Assembly (NCBI RefSeq): GCF_047495875.1
Contig: NC_092463.1
Coordinates: forward strand, 34,289,724 to 34,353,723
Length of the DNA stretch: 64,000 bases
From: Pithys albifrons albifrons
Lineage: Eukaryota > Chordata > Aves > Passeriformes > Thamnophilidae
Reading direction: 5' to 3'
Each line of letters starts with the position of its first letter. Position 1 is the first letter of the stretch. The translations under genes and the position numbers were made by a program. Below are positions 1-26,965 of this stretch, piece by piece. The notes beneath the pieces are model-generated. The model saw only the letters and a list, made by a program, of their open reading frames with translations. It did no database searches and had not been told where the DNA came from.

Positions 1-13558
<13,558 letters not shown>

Positions 13559-16495
13559 GAGCAGTTCCAAGGGACAAGTGGACTTTTGATCTAGTTATCT
13601 TCCCAAGGAGATTGTGTGTAGGCCTGCCCAGTTGTAGTGTAAATGCATGTGAGCTCTAGACCTCAGTGGCTGCTTCCTTTGCCAGTGAAGTTGCGGATTA
13701 CTGGAACATCTTGTCATCTTGTGAGCCAATCTAACGGATCTAAAGATGGTTCAAGTTTCTTTCTCTGTGGTCTAGAAATGGAGACTGTGTCAATACTAAA
13801 TTCTAAGGCTTTAGATAGATTTTTCTAGCAGCTACTTTTATACATAAATCCACCTTTTTTAACCTAGAATCACCCTTACAACAAAGATTTTAAGTGTGTT
13901 TGTGTGTGTATATATATAGTCCATGCTGTCACATAGTTATAAATATGAATGTTATTTAACACTTAACTTAATGACTTTGGGGGGCATGATGCTAGTTCAG
14001 GAGCATAATTCTACAGATGATTGGGCAGAGAAATAATCTACACACGAAAAAAATGTTAATATTAATGGGAAACCTCTCCTGTTCAAAAACCACACAGACT
14101 GAAGATGCTGCTCTGATCTGGAGCTCCCCTGTGAGGGTTAATATTTTAATTCTCAAACATTCCACTTTTTAATAGCACTGTAATTGTAAAATGTGTGTAA
14201 TGTAAATATTTCAATCCTTGTGTCTTTTTAGTCAGACTTTTAAAATCAGATTTGACTGCACAGTAATTTTAAGTCCAATCAAAGATGACTATTACATTGA
14301 TCTTTTAGATGTGATATTTTTATGGTATTTTCTTTAAAACACTGATTGACTGATCAGAGCCACTGTTTTCCACAGATCTGTAGAAATACTTAGAAAAGCA
14401 GAGGTTATATTTTTGTGAAAATGTATAGTTACAAGACATGCTGCTTGAAAGTCAACTGAAATTCTCATGTTTTATAACAGAATACTGACTAAAATAGACT
14501 GATGTGCTGAACATTGGAAAACAGTGGGGTTTTTTAATCTCTGCAAATGGTTCATATTGTGGCTGTTGGACTAATGGACAACTAACTGGAATTAAAATAG
14601 CTGAATGTAGCTATTGTGTTATGAGTATTGTAATTCACTAGCCAACATATTGTCCTGCATTTCCTCAGTACTGCAGTGAAAATATGTGTAAAACACTGGT
14701 AACTGACTGAGAAGTCACAAGAAAGGGGAATATTTATAATGGTTAAAAGAAACAAAAAACTTGAAACAAGGGAACAAAAGGCAAGATCTGTCTGTATCCT
14801 AGTGCATCCAGCAAAGCATATTGGACCATCTCTGTGTCCTGAAATGACTTTGGCTGTGAAGGTTTAACTACTGAGGCTGTGCATCTGCAGTAGGGCTGTT
14901 GTTGCTGGCACTAACTGGATAGGAGGATCTTGGCTGTTCTGGTTTTGGGTAGCACAAAGAACCTTAACTGTGAATCTCTCTTCATTTTAGCCATAGTGTT
15001 TCTTTGTTCCTACAGGTAAAACACTGGAGCTTATGTCAATGTGTAGTTCACTCCTGTCTAATGTTGAAGGATGAAGAAGTAGTTAATGTTTTCCATTTTG
15101 TCTTGCATATATTCTTTCTTCAAATGTTAATGGAACAAATTCGCACCCATAGTTAGAGAGCTCAAAGTGTAGAGCAGATATAAAGAAATTGTCAGATGAC
15201 TATCCTAGGTACTGAACTAATATTCAGTACATTTTTCTATTGAAAAATGGAAGTGTAGAGTGCATTCCCATCTTGTTAGAAAGCAGAATTATTTGCTGGT
15301 TTAACTAGTATTTAGGGCTGAAAAGAAAGTCAGCAATTAGTGGGGATAAGTAATGACACTTCAGAAAGAAAAGGGGTGCAAACCAGAATATATCAAGTTA
15401 GCGTTAGAAATAATAATGTGCCAGCTGTTGGTCTGAGGACTGGATATTCAAAATAGTGGCTTTTTGCCTCACATTGCAGGCATGTTTTGGTTTCATCCAT
15501 AGTTTATGTTAACTACTGTGTTCAGGTATGTGTTGGAAATACTGTAGCAATTCTACCCTTTTTACAAGAAAGATGATTGCAGACGTATTAGACTTCTGGG
15601 TATTGACTGTTTCATAGCTGGACAAGAAGGTGGAAAACAGTCAGATGTGTCGAGTAAGGGTAGCCTGGCTCAGTTACACAGGTGCTGTCCAAATTCTCGC
15701 AGTTGCCATGAACTCAGGGTGGTTGCTGAACCCCCACGGATATTCAGTGTTCATAGGCAGCATCAGTCTCAGTAAGTCATGCCATTGATGTTATTTCACC
15801 AATGTTTGTCTCCCGAGTTTTTCTGAAATGTTCTACAGAATGTTTTTATACAAATGAACTTTTGAATGTAGATTTACAGCATATTGCTTGAAGTTCAGCT
15901 TTACTCTAATTCCCAAGGCACACCATACTTGCTGACATCGATGTGGAGAGGTGCTATAATAGTTTATAACCAGTGTTAGCTGTGTCTCCTGCTGAAAGGA
16001 AGGGCTTGAGCAGCATTGAAGTAAGTACCTGGCTGTCCATCTGCTGCCAGCTGGGACCTAGAACTACCTTGTGTAAGACATTGTTCTGTTTTCTTTAATG
16101 AAGAATGTGTGCTAGTTCCCTCAAGAGTGAAAGAAAATATGCAGGCTTCACTGGTGAAACTCTTCAACATTATCACAGGCTTTGTAGTGAGCTGTATCAG
16201 ATTGAAATGAGGGTATCTGCATTGTTACTGGTCCAGATTTAATTAAAAATAAATGTTAGCTGAACTGCATAAAAGAATTTTGGAATGTAATTAAATGTGA
16301 TTTTTTCAAATATTAGATGGGGGGTTTCATGCCTTAAATAATTAAGGTAACTTTACTGAGACCTGTGGTTAGCCCCACATTGTACTTTTATACATGTATC
16401 TGCACTCTGTATTTTGAGACATCATGAACTGCACACTAATGTAAAAATGTAAAATATTTCTAGATTTAAAATAAATCACTGTATAATTTTACTTC
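13559..16495 (+). other. PALS1: PALS1 3' UTR
   Basis: About 2.9 kb of non-coding, AT-rich sequence follows the stop codon. The last canonical polyadenylation hexamer on this strand is AATAAA at 16470-16475, so the transcript probably ends near 16490. A Pumilio-type element TGTAAATA lies at 14201-14208 and a short TG/TA repeat at 13894-13919. The UTR length is inferred from the signal position, not seen directly. No ORF in the stretch looks coding. Confidence 0.65.
16470..16475 (+). promoter_or_regulatory. Polyadenylation signal AATAAA (PALS1)
   Basis: Canonical hexamer, the last one before the convergent ATP6V1D 3' end. Nearby AATAAA at about 16250 could serve a shorter isoform. Confidence 0.6.
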
Positions 16496-17020
16496 TCATA
16501 GTGGATCTTGGGACTCTTCTGCCACTGTGCTGAATGTGTGAAACACACTGGAACATCAGTGCCCTAGAGGATACTCTGTGCTCCTTCTGACACCATCCAT
16601 CCCATGGGAGAGGTCCATAGAGCTAGTGTGTCTCTCTTTCAAGCTAAGCTGTAGCTTAAACAGAATATAGACTTAGTATTCAGCTGTTCTGTGTTCAGCT
16701 TCAAAAGAGTGTGGCCTTGTGTTTCATACAATTCTAAAATTGCTTTTTAAAGGTGTTAGTAGAAAATAATGTCATTGCACTTACCCTGGATCTGCAGTGA
16801 AGTGCTGGGTCATGCTGGAAAAAGATGCTTACCTTGAATAGGTACTAGACACCTGGGATAGCAGTACTAGACACAATATACTAGTTAGTTCTGGGGCATG
16901 TGTTCAGTTCGCTGATTGCAAACCAATATCTTCAAGAACAAAGAACACAACCAATTGTGATGAAGAAACTACGAGTTGTGGCACTTGGTGCTGTGAACTA
17001 GCTGGCCAGGTGATGATTAG

Positions 17021-17083
17021 TCTGAGGTTGGACTCAATGATCTTAGAGGTCCTTTTGAGCCTAAATGATTCTGTGATTCTGTC
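17021..17083 (+). repeat. CR1 LINE 3' tail fragment
   Basis: The sequence runs GGTTGGACTCAATGATCTTA, then a short stretch, and ends in the CR1-type direct repeat TGATTCTGTGATTCTG. It lies between the converging 3' ends of PALS1 and ATP6V1D. Only the last 60 or so bases of the element are present, the usual 5'-truncated form. Confidence 0.85.
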
Positions 17084-17117
17084 TTTAGGAAAACAGCCCT
17101 TCAAACTGAGCAGAGGT

Positions 17118-17123
17118 TTTATT
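17118..17123 (-). promoter_or_regulatory. Polyadenylation signal AATAAA (ATP6V1D)
   Basis: This is the only canonical hexamer on the minus strand between the ATP6V1D stop codon and PALS1. It sets the likely 3' end near 17100, with a 3' UTR of about 0.7 kb (17100-17815). Confidence 0.6.
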
Positions 17124-17815
17124 TTGAAATCAACACAACAAGCTTTTAAGACCACCATCTTCTAGCAACTTGAGCCAGACACCAGGTATTTTAACATTTA
17201 AAATTCACACTTGTTTCTAGCACAGACAGTACACAAGTTGGCAGAATGTCTAATTAAAAATGTAGATGTTTTAGGCCAATGGTAGCAATCGTGCAATGAA
17301 AATGTGTCACAGAAGACTGTGGATTTCATCAACAGGTTAGAAAACTAGAGTTTCCTTTACTGGCATTTGACTTCAGTCGTGCCAATATTGGCTTTAAGCA
17401 ACTTGAACATTAATAGCCCAGCAGTAAAGAACATTACATACATCTCCCTCCCTAAGTGAGATTTTCCTTTGCTTGTAGGAGGAAGGGGGGCAATTTAAGA
17501 GGAATCTCATTAGGCAAATCCAGAGCCATATAGCTATCAACAGCCATTCCTACTAAGTGAAGAAACAGGCTGAACAGGCAATAGAAGGCTTTTCTGATAA
17601 TAACGCATCTGACACACTTCTTTCCCTCCTATGCTGTAGTGAAGTTCCCAGATTTCTAATATCCCAGGAGAAATCCACAATCCATTCAATTCAAGACTTG
17701 GACACCAAATAAGAAGCCACGTAAGTATATTGTAGGCAACATGTCTTGAATTATATTGCAATTGGACATTCTGTACTCTGGGCCCCCTGCTTCCACACAC
17801 AACAACTGTGCAGGG

Positions 17816-20800
17816 TTACTCAAAGAGAAGGTCTTCATCCTTCTCTTCTGCTAAGAGATTGGCTGGTTCAATTTCCCCACCAGCAGCCCTCCGCAGCTCC
17901 CGTTCTTGATCAGATTTTTCTTTCAATACTTTCTTCTTTTCCTGGATCTTCTTTAGCCTGTGAAGAGCAAATGTGGTTTATCTGTGAAACAAGTGTCTTC
18001 ATAAAAGGCTAGCAGTAAATATGCCATACAATTTGGATATGATTAAGCTGCCTGGAAAAGTTTCCCAGGACACAGAAATTCTGTAACAAATGGCATATTT
18101 GGCAAAACGGCAAAAATAAGAGACTTCTATTGCTAGCTGCTGTAATTGAAAAACTTCATCCAAACTATAAGTTATATTCTTGACTCTAAAGACTGCATTA
18201 TACTACTCTGCTTGTCCTTAATGAAGTTAATTCCTCTTTCATTCATTTTAGGTTTGACATTTTTGTTTCAGGTAGCACAGAACACTGACCTCTATAGCAG
18301 AGGTGTCCTTAAGGCAGAACACCTCAGTGTACTGCATCACATCGTTCCCTCTGGAAGAATGATGACAGTTATGTACAACTTTGGGTTAGGTTTTCATTGA
18401 CAACTTTCAGACAAATAATTGCAGATATCCAAGTGCCAGATTTGGTGAACAGTTCTCCTAAGTCGCTTCTGAGGAATGGTGAGAAAGGTCTAGATATTTA
18501 CCTGTAGAATTCCTCTCGTTCTCGTTCATCCAGTTCTGTGATGATGTAAGAAAGAGTACGCTCAATCCTGGGAATAATCACTAAAACCATAAAGAAGGAA
18601 GTTGTTGGACTGCCAGGAAGTTACATAATGCAGTGCACAGATGCTGTTTGAAGTCAATCTAGTAATTCTTTTGGCTATGGGAAAGTTATGTGTTTCATGG
18701 AAGATCATACTATTTCCTGATGGACAAGTACACAAAACTGTTTTCTTTAGTAAGTTCAGGACTAAACTAGGACTTTGAACATCACAGAATCTCACACAGC
18801 ATGTTCTCTTAAAGATGCAATGAAATCAGGAAGCACTGATCCCTGATTGTTGGTGAGGTCCCTTTTTCCTGTGGAAGTGCTTTAAAAAAAACCTCCAAGA
18901 GGTGGGCAAAATTTGGATTAAAACTATGTTCTTCCATCACATTCTTTCAGAAACTTCTGTTCAGTGTAGCACTTCTACTCACAGGATTATCTCAGTTTAA
19001 AAAGTCCATCAGGAATACAAATATTCAAACATAACACTATCACAAGGGAAGAGATAAGACATTAAATACAGCTCTAACATCCAACTGGACAAGCTATGTG
19101 TCTGAATCCCTTTCTGAAGGGAGAAAGCTGTTACCAGTGATTTAAGGTTAAATATATTTTAAAGTTATTTAAAGTTTATTATGCTAGCTATTGGAACATC
19201 TTAACACTTAGAAATATCACATCTTTTGCTTCCAGTTAACAGACCTGACCAATTAAATCCAAGTCACTAGCAGAGACCCCCAGAATGTGTTTGTGAAACT
19301 GCTGTCCTACAGGTTCTCCATACAATTTCCTGATTACCTTCTCATGTTTGTATATTCATTTATGTGTGTTTTCCAGTCCTTTCCACTGAACTTTTAATTT
19401 TTTTCTTTCTTGCAATATCATTCATTGTCATGCTTTCTAGAAAGATTTCTTCAACTGGTTAAAAATTCTACTAACAAGCAAGAGGTCAAAAGAGTGGCTT
19501 TCATGACCCTGCTCCTCACCTTGCACGGATACAGAAAAATCTTATGCATCCCAAATGGAAAAATACTCACCGTGTTCAATTGCATTCACGCGTCTGTTTG
19601 TTATTTTAATGGCTTCATCCAAAGTAATGAAGGATGTCTGATGGAATGGGATTAAATAATTAATACATAACAAGGCAAATGCAGCATTTCCATCAATTCT
19701 ATATACCAACCAAACAGCACTTGAAAGCCAAGTCTGTAATGTAGCTTTACAGACTGTCCTTGAGAGAGGCAGAATTTTTTCTACTAAAGTCACTGGTGCA
19801 CTGAATAGTGCACAGTAGCAGTTACAAATACCAGCTCTCCAAAGCAGTAGCATCAAGCTAGTTTTCCTAGCATTAAGGATAAGGACTTCTTTGAAATGGT
19901 AATATAACTTTTTTATGGCTGAAAAAGGCTTGCAACTTTGTACAGCACTTGGACTAGGTTAAGCTACAATTACTAACACGTGTTACTTTTCTTTCAGAAA
20001 AGAAACTGATTATACCCTTGTTTTTCACTTCCCACCAACCTGTAAGGAGGCCAGTTCCACAAGCAGCTCTACAGCTTTGGCATAGTTCCTCTTCAGCTTA
20101 GCCAACTGTTCTCCACCTCTGGCCAAGCCAGTCAGCTCATAGCCTGAAAAAAAAATGTGTTACTATTGCTGCTATAGTGCTTTTTTAACTAGACAAAAAT
20201 ACTTTACAGTGATACAAACAGTTCAGCAAGTGAGAAGCTCAATCCTTTGGCCATTAACAAATTGTCTTTATAGTGGTTTATGTTAGTACAGATCATTGTT
20301 GTGCATGTCCACAGTGAGACTCAGAAGTCTCAAAATCTGGTAATTCAAGCCAAGTCTTCTCATCTGAAAAACTCAATCATTTAGGAAAGTAAAATCCACT
20401 GCAGTCCCTAATAATCCCTCCATATCACAGGAACAGGGCAAAGCATCAAAGGTAATAAGCACACCCATGCCTATGATGTAAAATGACTTGCCATCAAGAC
20501 ACAAGTATTTTTATATTAGCACGGAATAACTGAAAGTCCATACAAGACAGAAAACACTTGGTTTGTACTTACTGTCCCCTCCTTCCTGGTAATGCTCAAA
20601 AACTGGCAAGGTTACACCTGACAAGAGTGAACAAAAATGTGTGTAAGAGACATGAACAGTTACAGATTTATTATGTACAATTCACTTTTACCTCCATTTG
20701 CTTCTTATTTTGTAAGATTATTTTTCAAATCTTCCTATATAGTTTGGAACTACTAAGTCATGCTGGTGCTGACACATAACATGGAACTTCAGAGTTGTGT

Positions 20801-23800
20801 TGAGATCACAGAGATCTAGACCCATGAAAAATTCAGGGAAGTATACCAGTTTATTCAGTGTTCAGTTTTATTATGTTTCTGTTTGGTAATGTATTCCCTT
20901 TGTTTAAGGAATATTTTAAGCATTCAATCATCTTTCTTGTTTTCTTCATAGACAATTACTGATATTTAATTGCCTGAAATTTATTTAATTTTGGTACTTA
21001 ATTTTCTGATCTATTTTTCAGTAAAGCTCTATGGATTTTTTACTTTATCTGAAGATCTAGAAATTGAACTGCAGTTTGCACACATTAATTTAAATTTATG
21101 AGAGGTAAATAACTAAATATAAAAATAATAGGCTGTATGTGAAAAACCCCCAATTACAAGTGTTCCAACTGTTAGATAAGTAAGAGACAGTGTTTGGATA
21201 CATTCCTGCGTATTTCTAAGTCCCCTTCCACAATTCCCTTATGAGTTAAAATACTCATGGCCTGGAAAAGTCACCTGCTACATTGTCTTTTTTAGCTCTG
21301 ATCTTGACTTGTGCCTTGTTCACATTTTGGATCACAGTGGTACTGTAAGGAAGAAAACACATCTGAATCAGGAAAGCTGAAGTGGTTGATTAAGTCATTT
21401 TTATATACAAGATGAAGCAGTTATCAAATAGCTGTAAAGACCTGGAAATTGTCAGCTCAGTTCTCTATGCAATTCATTGCAGAGACTTTGAAGGTAACAC
21501 AGAAGCTTTGAAAGAAATAGGTTTCCACCAATGTTTAGGAATGTAAAAGACACAGAGTCTGTGAAATGTAACTTGAAATGTCTTTGACCAAGTATATAGA
21601 GCATAGCTAAAACTAACAGTTATCTGGAAAATTATTTTAATAACATCGAGTCTAATCAACCCATGAGACCTTTTTCACAGTTACTGAAGAAATTTCAAGG
21701 TTTTAATGCAGACCAAGGCCACAACATTTTGTTCATTTTAGTTTGTATGTATTTGTTCTTTCAGAACATCAGTGAGTTTGTTTACCCACAAACTAGCATA
21801 TTAGTAAACTTGAGCTTGTACAATTAATCTTGAAAAATTCTGAAATATCTTAAGGTCTTTCATGAACAGGTCACTGTAACCAACTCTTCTGCTGAAGTCC
21901 AGTTTGCTTTACAGGGTGGAATCTGACTAGTGTTTATAGCTAAATACTGTGACTAGTTAGGACAGGAACAGATCACTGTATCCAAATGAAAGGCCAAAGA
22001 CTTCCCCTCAGCAGCACACACATCACTGCTGTATCTGATCACTCAGTTCTTCCCCTTTAGTTGGCAGTACCATCAGCTGAATCATTAACACTTCCCCAGC
22101 TTTATTCCACAAGGTCTGTGCACATTGAATGAATTACACAAACACCTTAGACAGAACTGTAATTTATTAAAATACAACTTAAAATATTCTACTGGGGAAA
22201 AAGTTTTGTTTCCCCTCTGGCACGCAGCCCTCACTCACCCTAGTGAGACAAGAGGGCAGTGAGACAGGAGATTAGAACCAGTAAAATTACTGTGACTTAC
22301 TGGGAGAAAAGAACACACATTACACCTGTCCCTCAAATTCACAAGCAAAACCAAATTAACAAATACTCCAATACTCTGCTATAAATTCTCACTTCCCTGC
22401 ATTGTTTTATTCCAAGCAGCAAAAATCAACACCCTCTCAAATCAGGACTTACAGGTAAATTCTGTTAGTATTTCCACTTTGTTTAAGTTCCAACAGAGTA
22501 TCTATTTTCATCATGCAAATTATCTCTCTCCTGCAGTGATGTCTCCCACCTTTACCTAATGGAATTCAGTTCATCCTGTCCTACCTTGTTCACTGTCTTT
22601 TTTTTTTCTTTTTAAAGTGCATTTAAGAATTCTACCTTTTTTTTTCCAAAAGAGAAGATAATAATTTGTTGATCACTCTTTCCCATGGGTAGGACATCTA
22701 CAAGCTCAGCAATCCTCACCTGAAATCTCCTGCTGTAAACTTTGCCTCAGCAAGTGAAAAGGCAGCTTCTCTCATCACCTCACCCATTAGCATCTTAGTC
22801 TGTTTAAAAAAAAAAAAATAAACAGACAGCAAATATAAGGTACATTGTTAGTGTTTTTCTAGGAGAAATAACTAAGCATAAAGAGAAGAAAACTGTAAGA
22901 AATTGAAGAGAGTGAGAAATTCCTGTATGTGTAGCTTACTCTCAAACTGAAAATTGTTATTCCCAGGTGACTGGCAAAAAAAGAAATATTTCAGCTATTT
23001 CACTGACCCAGCGTAGAATTCAAAGAAACTGCAAAAGATTTGCCTGTCTTAATAATCATAAAATTCTATTACATGGGGGTTAAATCACAACAATAAAGTG
23101 GCTCAGTAGGAAAACACTCTTCCTTCACATTGTATGGAATACTACAAGACAGATGAAGCTCTTTTTCAACATACAGATATATGCAGCTTTGTGAAGCTGC
23201 ACTCTCCTCCTACTCTCTTTTTTCCCAATTTTTACAGATTTGTAGCCCTTATAGCTAAAAACTGTGCTACTGAAAACCAACAGCCCTTGTGTGTTAGACA
23301 GTCTGTAGGAAACAGAGTGCTGAGAGCTTGTTGACAGCTTGGCAACAAAGTACTTTGGCTCACCAGGGGTACTGCAGCCCTTGCAGCCACAGCAGTACAG
23401 CCAAAACCCGTCTGGCATCGAGGAACAGAACAGGGCGTATCAGGCTCTGTTGTGTATCTTAGATTTGTCATGCCTGTTGCAGAGGAAGGAGCGGGACTCT
23501 GTTTCCTCATAAAGGAACAAGTTCTATCTGCACAAAACTTCTGCTTGCCAGTATACCTAGTCATGCAGGAAACATTACAGATCTGCAGTGTGTTCCTAAG
23601 CTGGGTAAAGCAACAAAAACAGGACTAGAGACCACTCCTAAACTATTTGGCACCATCAGAGCAAAGTCCTTGTAATGTAGAAGAGATGATAGGAAACTTG
23701 GGACACAAAAGAAAGCAGAACCTTAGACTGTCTGGAAAGAGGTGAAGAATATCAACTATGCCAAAATTTCTGTATCACTGCAGCCAGAAAAACATAATTC

Positions 23801-26596
23801 TTCTCATGTGTCCTCAGTGGTCTCACTTACAAAACACAGGGTGTCTACATAGTTGTCCTACGTTCCACCCTACCTAATGAAGTTACCAGAACGAGAATGC
23901 CCAACTGACAGATTCCAAATAAAGGAAGCCAAACGAAGGAAAATTCTAATTTACCTACCTCAATAATTTTCTTAAGGATCTGCCTGAATCGAAGTGTCAA
24001 AGCATCAGATTTTTTTTTCAAGAGGTTACGACCTGTTTGGGCTCCTTTCAAACGAGCCTTCATGATGGTCTGAGCCCTGTTAAACAGAGGAATAAATAAA
24101 AATGCCCTGCATCATCTGAAGTGATTAGGAAAATATTTAGGCAAAGTTTTCTGATGTGGATTGTGACTGAAACTATGAAGCCGACTGAGAAACATCATTG
24201 CAGTGGAACAGGATGGGCACTTCAGGATAGAATTTTATATTCCCATTTAAAATCAAGGGAATTCATTATATTTATCTCCATCATAAATGAGAACTGCAAG
24301 GTTATTATCTCAAGGTCAAAGATCATGGAAAACTGACCAGGCATTCTTCAGCACATCCATAATAAAAGTTTAATTTTTCTTGATGACTTACAAATGCCAG
24401 AAACCAAACTACCCCAAAAGCCTACTGTCAGTGTGAGTGCTATGGCTTTTAAGCTCTTTTACTGCTATATCACCTTCTCAAAAACATAGCACATTCTTCA
24501 TGTGACCAGAACTGTTGATGCTGTGTTCTGATTTTACAAGGCAAGGAGATACAGCACTTGCACATTCTGGTTTGAAGGTCAGAAAGCTCATTGATTCCTC
24601 ATCTTCATATGCTGCGTAGGAGATGTAAGGCAATCAGAAGCAGCAGCAATTGAAGAGGTGTATTAGTGAGTTGGCTGTAGCTTTGTATATCCTTTACTAC
24701 CAGTACCACATTTACAGGTTTCTTGTATGAAATTATGCACTGAAGAAGGAACCAAAATGGCTTCCCTCTCTGCTGTATATTTTAATTTGAAGAATCTTTT
24801 CTGATTTAACTAGAACAGCAGAAGCTCTACCACAAAAAGAACAAGCTGTGCTAACTTAAGGTACCACTTCGTACGTGTAGCCACTGTGCACAAAGGACAA
24901 CACTCAAGCCAAGTCCTTACACACTTGCTCTCTGACTTTGGAAAAAGTAAGTGTAATTAAGAGTCTGTCTACACAGTGGAATCCATTACTGTCCACATCT
25001 ACTGCATGTGATGAGAATTGCTCCATTAACATCTACCAAATACTTTGAAAACCACAAATACATCTACTGCATGTGATGAGAATTGCTCCATTAACATCTA
25101 CCAAATACTTTGAAAACCACAAATACTTTATGAATGTTTATGATTAAAAAGAAAGAAATCGGAGTAAAAAGGCAACTTTATTTTCCCAACAAGCAGGTGC
25201 CTGTCACCACCTTGAACTAACTTGTTCCTTCTGTTCACCACCTGCCAGAGACTGGCTGGCGTTCTAGTTCAAGCAAGATCTCACAGGCTCTGAGAGTGCA
25301 CTAAACAAAGTCTAGTTTACTCTCAAGGAGACTGAACAGTTTCTGGAATTGATGATATCCAGCACAGAAGAGGCTCATACCAGCAAGTCACTTGATAAAG
25401 TTTAAAAAAAACCCAAACCAACAGGAGAAGCAAACCTTGTGAAATTCTCTTCTCTCAACTGAGAAAATTAATTGCTGCAGACATAAGCCTTCTTTATTAT
25501 ACCACTCTAACTTACATTCCTTTGGAAACAGCAGCCACATTTATTGGTCTGTTACCTCATCTGAAACAATGCTTGTTTGAACACGACCACCCTCCTGCCA
25601 ATGATCTTGTGCCACAGCCCACAAAACCAGATAACCTTTTAAAAGTGATTAAAGTGCTCCCTCTTGGACACGCAAACTGAATTAAAAGAGCGCTACCGAA
25701 GAGCAGGAGTGAGACCAGATGACTTATTGTATGCAATAATTCATTTCTGAACTAAGTTTCAAATCAGAACCTTTACTATGAAATGCATTAATCTTTCCAT
25801 ATAAATATTATTTTACATGTCCTGAGCTCACACATGGGGGAATAATTATGATTTTACATTTGTAAATGTAAATGCCTTGTCCTGCAAGGCATGTTTTCAT
25901 AAAGACTACCTGCAGGCATCAACCCACTTTTATGCAAGATTTAAACCAACCTTTCATCTTAAAGCAAAGTCTTTCTGTCCTGGAGGGTTCTAAAGAGAAA
26001 CTGAACAGCATTATTAAAACAGCGATTTTATTCAACTGTTTGTGTTTGTTCCAATGTCTGCAGTTTGTAAGCCTTGCCACGAGACATATGATCTAATGAC
26101 AAATAGTCTGCTGTCAGGATCTGGAAAATTATCTGACTGTCCAATCTCAGCATTTTACTTCCTTCTTTTCTGACACTTAATGGCCAACCTCTTGCACAGC
26201 AGAATCGTCTGTTGCAAAGGGAAGCTACGGCTCGATTTGTCCATTTTCCCCTTACCCATACATTTTACAAAACGTTCTTTTTAAAGTCAGGTTTGCGTAA
26301 TTGCAGAATTTCAAATACCGCACCCGCGCCCTTGTGCCACCCCTGACATGGCCGGACCGGAGCCGGACCGCAGGCACTGCAGGAGGAACCGAGGGCGGGC
26401 CGCGGCTGCTCGGCCCGCACCGCGGCGGGAGCGGGGGCACGGCGGGCAGCACGGCACGACTGCCAGCGCCGAGCTGCGGTGGGAGAGCCCCGAGCGCTGA
26501 CCCGAGCCCGGCCCCGCCGCTCCCGCTACCCCGGCCCGTCCCGGAGGACACTCACATCCGCGAGGGGAAGATCTCGATGCGGTCCTTGCCCGACAT
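17816..26596 (-). CDS. ATP6V1D: V-type proton ATPase subunit D (V1 rotor stalk)
   Basis: Nine coding exons, in order of transcription: 26596-26556 (ATG), 24076-23959, 22799-22720, 21342-21275, 20617-20573, 20143-20040, 19637-19571, 18580-18502, 17957-17816 (TAA). They total 744 bp and give 247 aa, the family's normal length, with every junction in frame and GT-AG. The protein begins [14 protein letters not shown] and ends [10 protein letters not shown]. Visible landmarks are the N-terminal helix ([20 protein letters not shown]), a long amphipathic helical region, [20 protein letters not shown] in the middle, and [10 protein letters not shown] in the C-terminal helix. Known role: with subunit F it forms the central shaft that rotates in the A3B3 head to drive proton pumping in lysosomes, endosomes and the plasma membrane. 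It is head-to-head with EIF2S1 and tail-to-tail with PALS1. A CLEAR motif upstream suggests TFEB/TFE3 control. Confidence 0.98.
24077..26555 (-). other. ATP6V1D intron 1
   Basis: About 2.5 kb intron following the 41-bp first coding exon. It contains a perfect 65-bp tandem duplication (24995-25124). Nothing else in it is recognisable. Confidence 0.75.
24995..25124. repeat. Perfect 65-bp tandem duplication
   Basis: Unit 1 is 24995-25059 and unit 2 is 25060-25124. They are identical over all 65 positions, and two further bases match beyond unit 2. The unit starts ACATCTACTGCATGTGATGA. Lack of divergence implies a recent duplication or an assembly artefact. Confidence 0.95.
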
Positions 26597-26689
26597 GGCG
26601 GCGGCGGGGCCCGGAGGGGCCCGGTCCGGCTGTCACCGCTGTCGCGGCGGGGCCGGTCCCGCTGTCGCCGCTGTCGCTGTCACCGCCCC

Positions 26690-26699
26690 GTCACGTGAC
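26690..26699. promoter_or_regulatory. CLEAR-type palindrome GTCACGTGAC
   Basis: An exact 10-bp CLEAR palindrome bound by TFEB/TFE3/MITF, about 95 bp upstream of the ATP6V1D start codon. A second E-box, GTCACGTG, lies at 26771-26778. TFEB regulation of V-ATPase genes is established knowledge. Use of this particular site is inferred. Confidence 0.75.
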
Positions 26700-26965
26700 C
26701 CGGCCCCGGCCCCGCCCCCGCGCGCCGGACGCAACCCCGTACGGCCGCGCGGCCCCGCGCGACGCCCGCGGTCACGTGTGCCGGGGCCGGCGAGGAGGAG
26801 GCCGATTGGCTGCGCCCGGCTCCGCCCACCGCGCGGGGGCGCTCGAGCGCCGCGCGGCCCTTCCGCCTCGGAGCCGGGGCGCGGCGGCGGCGCCTGCGCA
26901 GTGGGGCGGCGGTGTGAGGGCGCACGCGGAGAGAGCAGCGGGGCCGGCGCGGGACCCCCAGGCCG

